A stretch of DNA of 64,000 nucleotides, taken from assembly GCF_011045035.1 (NCBI RefSeq), contig NZ_JAALAA010000022.1, positions 1 through 64,000 on the forward strand, written 5' to 3'. Both the position numbers and the translations under genes were made by a program. The notes beneath the pieces are model-generated. The model had not been told where the DNA came from and did not search any database. It saw nothing but the letters and a program-made list of their open reading frames with translations. The first letter of the stretch is position 1, and each line of letters opens with the position of its first letter. This stretch comes from Nocardioides turkmenicus (lineage in GTDB: Bacteria > Actinomycetota > Actinomycetes > Propionibacteriales > Nocardioidaceae). Below, piece by piece: positions 35,126 to 43,954 of the stretch.

Positions 35126-35638
35126 ATGGCCGCAGCCCTGGTCGACTCGATGGCGATGCGGCAGACCATGGGTCGCTTCGCCACCGGTGTCGCCGTCATC
35201 ACCACGGAGCACGACGGCGTCCCGCACGGCATGACCGTCAACTCGCTGACCTCGGTCTCGCTCGATCCGCCGCTGCTGCTGGTCTGCTTCAACCACGGGG
35301 CCCGTAGCGCGGAGGCGGTCACTGCCGCGGGGCGGTTCGTGGTCAACATCCTCTCGTCGCGCCAGCGGCCGATCGCCCTGCGCTTCGCCCAGCGCGGCGA
35401 GGACCACTTCGCGGGCCTCGGCCTGGAGTACGACGGCCACCGCGTGCCCGTCGTGCCCGGCGCGCTGGCGCACCTCGACTGCGACGTCGAGCGGGTGGTC
35501 GAGGCAGGCGATCACACGGTCGTCTTCGGAGCGGTCAAGGACGTCTGCTCCCGCGAGGGAGACGCTCTCGGGTTTCACGGCGGACGCTTCGCGGACGTCA
35601 TCCCGCACGGGCAGGAGCCCGAGCACTGGTTCTTCTAG
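35126..35638 (+). CDS. Flavin reductase (HpaC-like)
   Basis: A 170-residue FMN/FAD reductase that supplies reduced flavin to the HpaB-type oxygenase. FATGVAVITTEHDG, GMTVNSLTSVSLDPPLLLVCF and FVVNILSSRQ are family motifs. ATG 35126 is nine bases after AGGGAG, better placed than the ATG at 35117 which abuts the ribosome site. It completes the two-component monooxygenase. Confidence 0.9.
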   Translation: MAAALVDSMAMRQTMGRFATGVAVITTEHDGVPHGMTVNSLTSVSLDPPLLLVCFNHGARSAEAVTAAGRFVVNILSSRQRPIALRFAQRGEDHFAGLGLEYDGHRVPVVPGALAHLDCDVERVVEAGDHTVVFGAVKDVCSREGDALGFHGGRFADVIPHGQEPEHWFF

Positions 35639-35678
35639 GCCTCCGGCCTGAACGACACGCACCCTTCAGGAGAGACCC

Positions 35679-37016
35679 ATGTCCAGAACAACGCTCGATC
35701 AACCCAGCAAGCAGTCACAGCGAACAACACACACCAGCCTGCCGGTCGTCGCCGGCTCGAGCCTCGCCGGCACGGCCGTCGAGTGGTACGACTTCTTTCT
35801 CTACGGGACCGCCTCGGCGCTGGTCTTCAACACCCTGTTCTTCCCGGCATCCGACCCGCTCGTCGGCACGATCCTCGCTTTCGCGACGTACGCGGTGGGC
35901 TTCTTGGCACGACCGATCGGCGCCGTCGTCCTCGGTCACTTCGGCGACCGGCACGGACGTCGCGCAACGCTTATCGCGAGCCTCCTGCTGATGGGCGGTT
36001 CCACCTTCCTGATCGCCTTCCTGCCGAGCTACGCGACGATCGGGGTTGCCGCACCGATCCTGCTGGTGGCCCTGCGTTTGGTCCAGGGTTTCGCCCTCGG
36101 CGGCGAGTGGGGCGGTGCCGTGCTGCTCGTCTCCGAGCACGGTGACGGGAAGCGCCGAGCGTTCTATGCCTCCTGGCCGAACATCGGCCCGCCGCTCGGA
36201 AATCTCGCGGCAGCGGGTGTGCTTCTCGCCCTCAACAACATGCTCTCCGATGAAGCCTTCATGTCGTGGGGTTGGCGGATCGCCTTCGGGCTCTCGGCCT
36301 TGCTCGTCCTCATCGGCCTGTGGTTGCGACTCTACGTAGCCGAGACACCGCTCTTCGAGCAGGCACAGAAGCAAGCCGCCGCCCAGCCCAAGGGTCTGCC
36401 GTTGGGCATCGTCGTCCGCAAGCACTGGCGGATGGTGATGCTGGCAGCAGCTACCCGATTCGGGGAGAACGCAGGCTTCTACATCTACTCCCTGTTCGTG
36501 ATCACGTACGTCACCAAGATGATCCACCTCGACCAGTCGGTGGCCCTGACAGCCGTTCTGATCGGCCAAGGCGTCGCGGTCGTCGCGATCCCGTCGATCG
36601 CCGTGCTCGCCGACCGCATCGGACGGCGCCCGATCTACCTCGCTGCATCGGTTGCGACGATCGTGTGGTCCTTCGTCTTCTTCGGCCTCCTCGACACGAA
36701 GAGCACGGCGCTCATCATCCTGGCCGTCACCGGAGGTCTGTTGGTCTTCGCCGCCTTCAGCGCGGTCATCGGCGCGTTCTTCTCCGAGCTGTTCCCGACC
36801 GAGGTGCGCTACTCGGGCGTCTCGCTGGCCTACAACCTGGCTTCGGTCCTCGCCGGCTCGCTCGCTCCGATCATCGCGATCGCGCTCTACCAGAAGTTCG
36901 GCACGGGTTACGCGATCGCGGCCTACCTCGCGGCGATGGGCGCGGTCTCCCTCGTCGCCTCCCTGATCGCCAAGGAGACGCGGGAGACCGACCTGACCGC
37001 CGTCGGGCGGGACTGA
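35679..37016 (+). CDS. MHS-family major facilitator transporter
   Basis: A 445-residue carrier with twelve membrane segments, of the metabolite:H+ symporter group. The first helix motif GTAVEWYDFFLYGTAS and the loop HFGDRHGRRATL are diagnostic; the second half carries LADRIGRRPIYL and LFPTEVRYSG. It should import the substrate of the preceding enzymes. CAGGAG precedes the ATG, 40 bp after the reductase. It converges with a TetR gene. Confidence 0.9.
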   Translation: MSRTTLDQPSKQSQRTTHTSLPVVAGSSLAGTAVEWYDFFLYGTASALVFNTLFFPASDPLVGTILAFATYAVGFLARPIGAVVLGHFGDRHGRRATLIASLLLMGGSTFLIAFLPSYATIGVAAPILLVALRLVQGFALGGEWGGAVLLVSEHGDGKRRAFYASWPNIGPPLGNLAAAGVLLALNNMLSDEAFMSWGWRIAFGLSALLVLIGLWLRLYVAETPLFEQAQKQAAAQPKGLPLGIVVRKHWRMVMLAAATRFGENAGFYIYSLFVITYVTKMIHLDQSVALTAVLIGQGVAVVAIPSIAVLADRIGRRPIYLAASVATIVWSFVFFGLLDTKSTALIILAVTGGLLVFAAFSAVIGAFFSELFPTEVRYSGVSLAYNLASVLAGSLAPIIAIALYQKFGTGYAIAAYLAAMGAVSLVASLIAKETRETDLTAVGRD

Positions 37017-37032
37017 ACAGAAGGCTCGGGGC

Positions 37033-37677
37033 TCAGGCCGTCGGTGGCGGGATCTCGGCCGCCACCCCAGCCAGCATCATCCGGAGCCCGAGCTCGAAGG
37101 CGGCCTCCGCCCGGTGGGCGGCATCATGCTGAGAAGCCAGCGCATCGGCAAGACGAGGGACCTCGACCCCTTCAGGGATCTCCCACATCACGTCGGGCGC
37201 AGCGAGGTCGAGTGCGGAACCTATGACGAAGCTCTCCACGGCAGTCAGCACCTCCATGGCATGGTCGACGGGGAAACCGATCTTTTCCAGGAGGACGACC
37301 ATCCGGTCGTACGCAGCAAGCACCTGCGGCGACCGGATGGTCGTCGTCGTGAGGAGCGGCACGACGCGCGGGTGGGCCGCGAAGACCGCACGGTAGGAGC
37401 GGAAGAACGCCGAGACGGCAACATCCCACGGCCCCAGGTCGAGCGCGGAGGTGTCCATCTCGGCGCTCACCTGCTCACGCAGCAGCTCGATGACCCCGGC
37501 GCGACCCTGGACATGGTGGTACAGCGAGGCGGTCTGCACCCCGAGCCGTCGGGCCAGCTCGGGCAACGTGAAGTCGCCGGTCTCGTCGACCAGCTCGAGC
37601 GCCGTGGCGCCGATGCGGCCACGGTCCAGCAGGGCCTTGCGGGGGCGTCCGGCGCGGCGCTGGGTGATCTGGGTCAC
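37033..37677 (-). CDS. TetR-family regulator
   Basis: A 214-residue repressor with the N-terminal HTH (FTLPELARRLGVQTASLYHHV, about residues 37-57) and a TetR_C-type ligand domain. The LYHHV recognition helix is typical of the TetR(tetracycline)-like subgroup. GTG start with GGGAAG upstream. It is divergent from an APC permease, with an AT-rich palindrome between them, so it probably represses permease and amidohydrolase. Confidence 0.87.
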   Translation of the reverse strand: MTQITQRRAGRPRKALLDRGRIGATALELVDETGDFTLPELARRLGVQTASLYHHVQGRAGVIELLREQVSAEMDTSALDLGPWDVAVSAFFRSYRAVFAAHPRVVPLLTTTTIRSPQVLAAYDRMVVLLEKIGFPVDHAMEVLTAVESFVIGSALDLAAPDVMWEIPEGVEVPRLADALASQHDAAHRAEAAFELGLRMMLAGVAAEIPPPTA

Positions 37678-37732
37678 GAGAAGCTCTTCCCTTCTGGGCT
37701 CTGGAGTCGTACGCTACCGCACAACCTAAATC

Positions 37733-37748
37733 TAATCGGTTTCGATTA
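37733..37748. promoter_or_regulatory. Candidate TetR operator
   Basis: TAATCGGTTTCGATTA, a perfect 6-4-6 inverted repeat in an otherwise GC-rich setting, 15 bp before the permease ATG and 56 bp from the TetR start. Confidence 0.6.
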
Positions 37749-37762
37749 ATGAGGAATCCGTC

Positions 37763-39241
37763 ATGTCAACTGTCCCGAACCCCACGGTGACGGCCGAGCC
37801 CACGGCAACCGGCCTCAAGCGCGACGCGCTCGGCACCAGCGACCTGGTGTTCATCGTCGTCTCGGCCGCCGCGCCGCTGATGGTGATGGTCGGCGTCGCC
37901 CCGCTCGCGCTGATGATCGGAGGCATCGGGGCGCCGGCGGCGTACGTCTTCGCGGGAGCTGCGCTCGCCGTCTTCGCCGTCGGCTTCACGACCATGTCGC
38001 GCCACATCGACAACGCCGGCGCGTTCTACTCCTACATCGCGGTCGGGCTCGGCCGCACGGCCGGCGTCGTCTCCGCACTCGTCGCCCTGGTCTCCTACAA
38101 CGCGCTCCAGATCGGCGTCTACGGGCTCGCCGGCGTCGCCATCCAGAGCACCTTCGCCGAGGTGCTCGGGATCGACCAGCCCTGGTGGGTCTACGCCCTC
38201 GCCTGCATCGCCATCGTCTGGTACGTCGGCTTCCGCAGCGTCGACTTCGGCGCGAAGTTCCTCGCGGTGCTGCTCAGTGCGGAGACGGGCCTACTGCTGG
38301 TCCTCGCGATCGCGATCCTCGTCCAGGGCGGCAGCGCCGAGGGCGTCGGTCTGGACTCGTTCGCGCCGGCCAACGTGTTCGTGCCGTCGATGACGGTGAT
38401 CCTGCCGACGGCCTTCGCCGCCTTCATGGGCTTCGAGGCCACGGTGATCTATCGCCGAGAGACCCGCGACCCGCGCCGCACCATCCCGCGTGCGACCTAC
38501 CTGGCCGTCGCGATCCTCGCCGGGACGTACGCCTTCATCGTATGGAGCATCGTCCAGGCCTTCGGCGCCGCGGGAGCGGTCGAGGCGGCCACCACGAACG
38601 GGGTCGGCATGTTCTTCGTCGCCGGCGAGACCTACCTCGGCACCTGGTTCACCACGGCCATGCACCTGCTCATCGCCACCAGCGTGGTCGCGAGCCTGGT
38701 CGCCTTCCACAACGCCGTGACCCGCTACTCGCTCGCCATCGCCGCCGAGGGCCTGCTGCCCGCCGTCCTGACGAAGGTGCATCCGAGAACCCGGGCACCC
38801 TACGTCGCAGGACTCCTGCAGACCGCGCTGGCGCTGGCCGTCGTCGGAGGCTTCGCGATCGCGAAGGCCGACCCCTACACCCAGCTGTTGATCTGGGTGA
38901 ACACCCCCGGGATCTTCGGCATCCTCCTGCTCCAGGTCGCTGCTGCGATCTCGGTCGTCGCCTACTTCCGCAAGCGGGCCGCCGGGGAAGGCGTCTGGCG
39001 CACCGTCGTCGCGCCGGTCGTCTCCGCCGGGCTCATGGTGCTGGCGATGGTGCTGTCCGCGAAGAACATCTCGTTCCTAACCGGAACCACAGGTCTCGTC
39101 AACCAGATCCTGCTGCTGACCATCCCCGTCACCTGCGTCCTGGGCGTGGGGTGGGCGCTCTGGCTGCGCCGCAACCGCCGCGACGTCTTCGATGCCGTCG
39201 CCGCGACGTGCGACAGCACCCCGGAGGTGGCGGCGTCGTGA
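37763..39241 (+). CDS. APC-family amino acid/amine permease
   Basis: A 492-residue permease with about twelve membrane segments. The start TSDLVFIVVSAAAPLMVMVG and the FMGFEATVIYRRETRDPRRTIPRA loop are typical for amino acid/polyamine transporters of the actinobacterial YjeH-like branch. Its stop overlaps the start of an amidohydrolase gene (GTGA), so the imported compound is probably the amidohydrolase substrate or a precursor. Confidence 0.88.
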   Translation: MSTVPNPTVTAEPTATGLKRDALGTSDLVFIVVSAAAPLMVMVGVAPLALMIGGIGAPAAYVFAGAALAVFAVGFTTMSRHIDNAGAFYSYIAVGLGRTAGVVSALVALVSYNALQIGVYGLAGVAIQSTFAEVLGIDQPWWVYALACIAIVWYVGFRSVDFGAKFLAVLLSAETGLLLVLAIAILVQGGSAEGVGLDSFAPANVFVPSMTVILPTAFAAFMGFEATVIYRRETRDPRRTIPRATYLAVAILAGTYAFIVWSIVQAFGAAGAVEAATTNGVGMFFVAGETYLGTWFTTAMHLLIATSVVASLVAFHNAVTRYSLAIAAEGLLPAVLTKVHPRTRAPYVAGLLQTALALAVVGGFAIAKADPYTQLLIWVNTPGIFGILLLQVAAAISVVAYFRKRAAGEGVWRTVVAPVVSAGLMVLAMVLSAKNISFLTGTTGLVNQILLLTIPVTCVLGVGWALWLRRNRRDVFDAVAATCDSTPEVAAS

Positions 39242-40821
39242 GTGCCGATCTGCTCATGGTCGGGGCGACCGTCCGCACGCTCGACCCAGACCGCCCCATC
39301 GCTCGTGCCGTCGCGGTCCGTGGCGACCGGATCGTCGCTCTCGACGACGATGCCGTGGCCATGCGGAGCTCCACCACCGAGGTCGTCGACCTCGCCGGTG
39401 CCACGGTGACACCCGGCCTGGTCGACGGGCACCTGCACGCTCTGTTCGGGGTGACCGCCTTCGCCGGCGCGGACCTCTCCGGATGCCGAGACCTCGACGA
39501 CCTGCGTACCGCGCTCGCTGGTGCCCTGCCGGGCAAGGACGGCTGGGTGACGGGATTCGGCCTCGACCACAACGTCTTCGGTGGCGCCCCGATCACCAAC
39601 CAGGTGCTCGAGGAGGCCCTCCCCGGAGCCCCGCTCGTCATCGTCCTGTACGACGGCCATTCGTCGCTGGCCAGCGACGAGGCACTGCGCCGCGCCGGCG
39701 TCACCGGACCGCGCCGGTTCGAGCAGCGCGCCGAGATCGTGTGCGACACAGCGGGCCGGCCGACCGGGCTTCTGCTGGAGCACGCTGCGATGGAGACCGT
39801 GCGCGGCGTCGTCCCGCCGATGGAGCATGCCGAGCTCCACAAGCGGCTCCTCGAGGTGATGGACGGCATGGCGACCACGGGCCTCACGGGTGGCGTGATG
39901 ATGGACGCCGAGGGCGACGCACTCGACGTCCTGGCCGCGGTCGAGGACGCCGCCGACCTGCCGATCCGGCTGCGAGTGATGCCGTGGTGCATGCCGGAGG
40001 ACGACCTCGCGGCCATCGATGCGCTCCAGGGGCGTCACGGTCGGAGCTGGGCCGTGGGCGGCGTGAAGTTCTTCATCGACGGGACCGTCGAAGGTGGGAC
40101 CGCCTGGCTGGGTCACGCCGACTGCCACGGGCAGGGAGCCGACGCGTTCTGGCGCGACCCGGCGGCCTACACCCGGGCGGTCCGGCACTTCGCCGCCGAT
40201 CGGGTCCAGACGGCGACCCATGCGATCGGGGACGCCGGCGTGCGCCACGTCGTCGAGTCCCTGGCCGGCGTGGACACCGGGGGTGTGCGGCACCGCGTGG
40301 AGCACCTCGAGACACTGCCGCTGGCGGACGTACGACGGGTGGTCGGCGCGGGACTCGTCGCCTCGATGCAGCCTTCGCACACCGGCTACGCGCGGGCCGA
40401 CGGCACCGATGAGTGGTCGACGCGGCTGGGCCGCGAGCGGGCCGCTCGCGCCTGGCCCTGTCGGGACGTACGTGACGCCGGCGGCACCCTGGTGCTGGGC
40501 TCCGACTGGCCGATCGCGTCGTATGACGCCCGCGAGGTGCTCGCCTTCGCACAGCTGCGCCGCCGCCCGGGAACGGTTGACGCGCCGATCACCCCCGACC
40601 AGGCCCTCACCGGGCTGATGGCGCTGGAGGGGATGACCACCCACGCTGCGCTGGCGGACGGCACCGAACGCACCAGCGGAAGGGTCGCCGTCGGGCACCG
40701 AGCCGATCTCACCGCGTTCGCGGTGGACCCGGTCGTGGCGCCGGCCGACGAGCTCGCCGCCGCGCCGGTCAGACTCACCGTCTCCAGTGGACGGATCACA
40801 CACCGCACGGACAGCCGATGA
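39238..40821 (+). CDS. YtcJ-type metal-dependent amidohydrolase
   Basis: A 527-residue cytosolic amidohydrolase with a composite N/C-terminal beta domain and a TIM barrel. The metal motif VDGHLHALFG (about residues 61-70), a later THAIGDAGVRH, HRVEHLE and the Asp in LGSDWPIASYD are visible. Family members hydrolyse N-acyl or formamide groups. GTG start overlapping the permease stop. Specificity unknown; together with the permease and TetR it forms a self-contained uptake-and-hydrolysis unit. Confidence 0.87.
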   Translation: MSADLLMVGATVRTLDPDRPIARAVAVRGDRIVALDDDAVAMRSSTTEVVDLAGATVTPGLVDGHLHALFGVTAFAGADLSGCRDLDDLRTALAGALPGKDGWVTGFGLDHNVFGGAPITNQVLEEALPGAPLVIVLYDGHSSLASDEALRRAGVTGPRRFEQRAEIVCDTAGRPTGLLLEHAAMETVRGVVPPMEHAELHKRLLEVMDGMATTGLTGGVMMDAEGDALDVLAAVEDAADLPIRLRVMPWCMPEDDLAAIDALQGRHGRSWAVGGVKFFIDGTVEGGTAWLGHADCHGQGADAFWRDPAAYTRAVRHFAADRVQTATHAIGDAGVRHVVESLAGVDTGGVRHRVEHLETLPLADVRRVVGAGLVASMQPSHTGYARADGTDEWSTRLGRERAARAWPCRDVRDAGGTLVLGSDWPIASYDAREVLAFAQLRRRPGTVDAPITPDQALTGLMALEGMTTHAALADGTERTSGRVAVGHRADLTAFAVDPVVAPADELAAAPVRLTVSSGRITHRTDSR

Positions 40822-40899
40822 GCGAGGCGACCGTCGCCGGCTGGCAGACCTGTACCCGGCTGCGCTGGGCCGTCCGACACATGGGTGAGGTACGCGCGC

Positions 40900-41976
40900 T
40901 CAGCCCTGGCTGATCAGGGTCTGGGCGACGGTGCGGACGCGGTCGATGGGGACGGCGAAGCCGATGCCGATGTTGCCGCTGGGGCCGCCGAGGGTGGCGA
41001 TGGAGGTGTTGATCCCGACGACGCGGCCGTCGAGGTCGACGAGCGGGCCGCCGGAGTTGCCAGGGTTGATGGCGGCGTCGGTCTGGATCATCTCCGGCGA
41101 CGAGCCGGCGGAGCGGTGCGGTGAGCTGACGATGCCGGAGGTGACGGTGCCGTTGAGGCCGAGGGGTGAGCCGACGGCGATCACGGGCTGACCGATGCGG
41201 AGGTTGCCGCTCTGGCCGATGGTGGCGGGGCGTACGGCGTTCGGATCGGTGGCGATGACGGCGATGTCGTTGCGTTCGTCGCTGCCGATGACGCGGCCGG
41301 GGGTGGAGCTTCCGTCGGCCAGGACGAGGCTCACCGAGTCGGAGCCGTCGACGACGTGGGCGTTGGTGACGATGTGGCCGACGCCGTCGATGGCCACGCC
41401 GGAGCCGGTGCCGCGGCCGGCGCGTACCTGGACCACGCTGGGCAGGATGCGCTGGGCCGCGGCCTCGGTGGCGTTCGTCGCCGCCGCTCCCTGTGAGCCC
41501 TGCGGCGCGGGTGCGGGGGCGGTGAGGGCGTCGACGGGACCGCGGTCGGCGAGGCCGATCGCGACGCCGCCACCGGCGACCGCGCCTGCCAGGACCGCGG
41601 CGGCGAGGGCGAGCGTGAGGGTACGTCGGGGGCGCCTCATCAGAGCCGGAGGCGGCTGCGTCGCCGGAGCGTCGGCTGACCGAGGTACCTCGGTGGGCGG
41701 GCCCGGCGGCCTGGCCGGGGCGACCAGCCGCACCCTGCCGTAGCGGTCACGCACCACGCGTCGTGCCGGAGGGGGTGCCGACAAGGGGGTCGGGCTCGGC
41801 GCGGCCGGTGGTGTCGGCGAGGGTGCGACTGGTCGGATCGGGGGTGGTGGTGCGGGCTGGAGCGGCCGGCGGGGACGTATGGGTGGGGCCGTGACGGTCC
41901 ACTGCTGCGGTCCGGCCGGGCGGCCGAGGCCGAGGCCGAGGTCGTGGTCGTGGTCGGTGGTCGGGTTGTCGTTCAC
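40900..41976 (-). CDS. HtrA-like serine protease without PDZ domain
   Basis: A 358-residue membrane-anchored trypsin-like protease. A long Pro-rich cytosolic part (1-110) precedes a single membrane segment (about 118-142), so the protease domain is extracytoplasmic. The triad is His in VTNAHVVDG, Asp in ERNDIAVIA and Ser in NPGNSGGPL. The chain ends right after the protease domain, so the PDZ domain of DegP/HtrA is absent. GTG start, 17 bp after the VWA gene, making it the last gene of the MoxR operon; a wall-stress role is inferred. Confidence 0.87.
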   Translation of the reverse strand: MNDNPTTDHDHDLGLGLGRPAGPQQWTVTAPPIRPRRPLQPAPPPPIRPVAPSPTPPAAPSPTPLSAPPPARRVVRDRYGRVRLVAPARPPGPPTEVPRSADAPATQPPPALMRRPRRTLTLALAAAVLAGAVAGGGVAIGLADRGPVDALTAPAPAPQGSQGAAATNATEAAAQRILPSVVQVRAGRGTGSGVAIDGVGHIVTNAHVVDGSDSVSLVLADGSSTPGRVIGSDERNDIAVIATDPNAVRPATIGQSGNLRIGQPVIAVGSPLGLNGTVTSGIVSSPHRSAGSSPEMIQTDAAINPGNSGGPLVDLDGRVVGINTSIATLGGPSGNIGIGFAVPIDRVRTVAQTLISQG

Positions 41977-41994
41977 GGGAGTCCTTCCTGGGGC

Positions 41995-42984
41995 CTAGAT
42001 GAGGCGTGCGAACCAGCGCAGCGAGAGCGCGGCCGCGGCGAAGGCGAGGACCATCGCGCCGAGCACGACCCAGACGGTGATCTCGCGGTACTCGATGTGA
42101 TGGCCGACCAGCGTGCCGATGTCGTCGTAGACCTCACGCAGCTCGTCGGCGCTGGAGGCGCGGTAGAACTGGCCGCCGGTGGTGTCGGCGAGGTCCCGCA
42201 GGGTGTCCTCGCGGACCTCGACCGACTGCCCGCCGGGCAGCGTGGCGCTGGAACCCTCGGTGCCGTAGGCGATGGTCGAGGTGGGCAGCCCCGCCTCCCG
42301 GGCGGCTGCGGCGGCCGTGACCGGGCTCCGGCCGGCGGAGTTGCCGCCGTCGGAGAGCAGGACGAGATGTGCCGGCGCCCGCTCCTCCTCGGACTCCTCG
42401 GACTCCTCCGATTCTTCGGACGAGCCGGCCGCGGCCTCCTCGAGGATCTGCTGCAGGTCGCTGATCGAGGAGTAGACCGCCTCGCCGATCGCGGTGCCGC
42501 CGTCGGGCGGGCCGAGACCGTCGATGCTGCGTACGACCAGGGCGTGGTCGGTGGTCGGGCTGGTGACGACGCGGGCGTTGCTGGAGAAGCTCACGAGGCC
42601 GACGTTGTAGCGGGCCGGGAGCTGCTCGATGAAACTGATGGCGGCCGACTTGGCGGCCTCCAGGCGGTTGGGCGGCATGTCCTCGGCCGACATCGAGGCG
42701 GAGGTGTCGATGGCGACCAGGATCGTGGCGCGCTCGTAGGGCACCTGCGCCCGGACCTGGGGCTGGGTCGTCGCCACGGCGAGCAGGGCCAGGGCCCCGA
42801 CCACCAGCCCGGCGGCCAGGTGGCGCCGCCAGCGGGGACGGTTCGGGACGAGGCGCTCGAGCATGGGAGCGGTGGCGAACCGGACGGCGTACTTGATCCG
42901 GCGACGCTGCATGACCAGGTAGCCGACGGCGAGCAGGGCGATCGGTATCAGGGCGAGCAGGAACAGCGGCTGGGTGAGTCTCAT
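41995..42984 (-). CDS. Membrane VWA-domain protein (BatA-like)
   Basis: A 329-residue protein with two N-terminal membrane segments (about 8-25 and 55-75), a von Willebrand A domain and a last membrane segment (about 300-322). The MIDAS metal site is DTSASMS near 92, with the Thr in DGGTAIG and Asp in LLSDGGN completing it. A run of alternating Ser/Glu repeats (about 187-200) interrupts the domain. BatA-like proteins work with MoxR ATPases in envelope stress or complex assembly. Confidence 0.87.
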   Translation of the reverse strand: MRLTQPLFLLALIPIALLAVGYLVMQRRRIKYAVRFATAPMLERLVPNRPRWRRHLAAGLVVGALALLAVATTQPQVRAQVPYERATILVAIDTSASMSAEDMPPNRLEAAKSAAISFIEQLPARYNVGLVSFSSNARVVTSPTTDHALVVRSIDGLGPPDGGTAIGEAVYSSISDLQQILEEAAAGSSEESEESEESEEERAPAHLVLLSDGGNSAGRSPVTAAAAAREAGLPTSTIAYGTEGSSATLPGGQSVEVREDTLRDLADTTGGQFYRASSADELREVYDDIGTLVGHHIEYREITVWVVLGAMVLAFAAAALSLRWFARLI

Positions 42985-43000
42985 CGAGTGCTCCTTCCGG

Positions 43001-43954
43001 TCAGTGGGTGGCCGTGGCCGTCCGGGAGCGGGCAGGCCGGGGGTGTCGGGCCCGGCGTCGCAGCAGCCGGACCAGCATTCGCGCCCAGTCGTCGTCGGTG
43101 GACATCCGCAGGTGGTCGGCGCCGGCGGCGCGTACGGCCTGGGCGTTGTGCCCGCGCAGCGTGGTCATCGCCTCGGCGTAGGCGGCGCGCAGCCACGGGT
43201 CGGAGGTGTCGGCCTCGTGCTGCCGGTCCGTCTCGGGGTCGACGATCGTGACCTGCCCGACGGCGGGTAGCTCGAGCTCGCGCGGGTCGACGATCTCGAC
43301 GAGGATCACGTCGTGGCGCGCGGTGAGCCGACGCAGCGCCGACTCCCAGCCGAAGGGCCGCTCCCAGGTCCCGTCCGCGGGCAGGAGGTCGGTCACGACC
43401 ACCCGCAGACCCGGGGTCCGGGCGCGCCGTCCGAGCTCGACCAGCGCGCTGTCGAGGGTGGCGCCGCCTGCCGCCGCCCGGGCCGTACGCGGCGAGGGCG
43501 GCTCCGCGGTCAGCAGTCGACGCGCGGCCCGGCGTCCGGTGGCCGGCGGCCGCCAACGTACGCCGTCGGCTTCGAGGATCCCGAGGCCGACCCGGTTGCC
43601 CGGACCGTCTGCCGCGATCCCGATCGCGGCCGCCGTCGCCTCGGCGACCTCCACCTTCTCGGCGAGCGCGGTCCCGAAGGCCATGCTGGGTGTGCGGTCG
43701 ACCAGCAGCCAGGTGTCGAGCTCGTGCTCGGCCCGGGTGAGCCACACGTGCGGATCGCCGAGGCGCGCGGTCGCGTTCCAGTCGATGCGGCGTACGTCAT
43801 GGCCCGGCGTGTAGGGCACGAGCTCCTCCGCGTCGCTGCCGGGACCGAGCCGCAGTCCGTCGGCCTCGCCCTGGAGCATTCCGCTCACCCGGCGTTGGAC
43901 GGTCAGGTCCAGCTCGCGGAAGGCCCCGTAGGGGGAGCGCCCCGTGGACCTCAC
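43001..43954 (-). CDS. DUF58 protein
   Basis: A 317-residue soluble DUF58 protein, partner of MoxR ATPases. The core VPYTPGHDVRRIDWNATARLGDPHV is the family signature, and a degenerate VWA-like fold (LLVDRTPSM) follows. It starts at GTG 43954 whose last bases overlap the MoxR stop (GTGA), and ends 16 bp before the VWA gene. Function in the complex is unknown. Confidence 0.86.
   Translation of the reverse strand: MRSTGRSPYGAFRELDLTVQRRVSGMLQGEADGLRLGPGSDAEELVPYTPGHDVRRIDWNATARLGDPHVWLTRAEHELDTWLLVDRTPSMAFGTALAEKVEVAEATAAAIGIAADGPGNRVGLGILEADGVRWRPPATGRRAARRLLTAEPPSPRTARAAAGGATLDSALVELGRRARTPGLRVVVTDLLPADGTWERPFGWESALRRLTARHDVILVEIVDPRELELPAVGQVTIVDPETDRQHEADTSDPWLRAAYAEAMTTLRGHNAQAVRAAGADHLRMSTDDDWARMLVRLLRRRARHPRPARSRTATATH

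Noticed and set aside
40822..40899. Integration site at the far end of the catabolic block
   Set aside because: No repeat of the tRNA-Asn 3' end and no integrase or transposase frame nearby.
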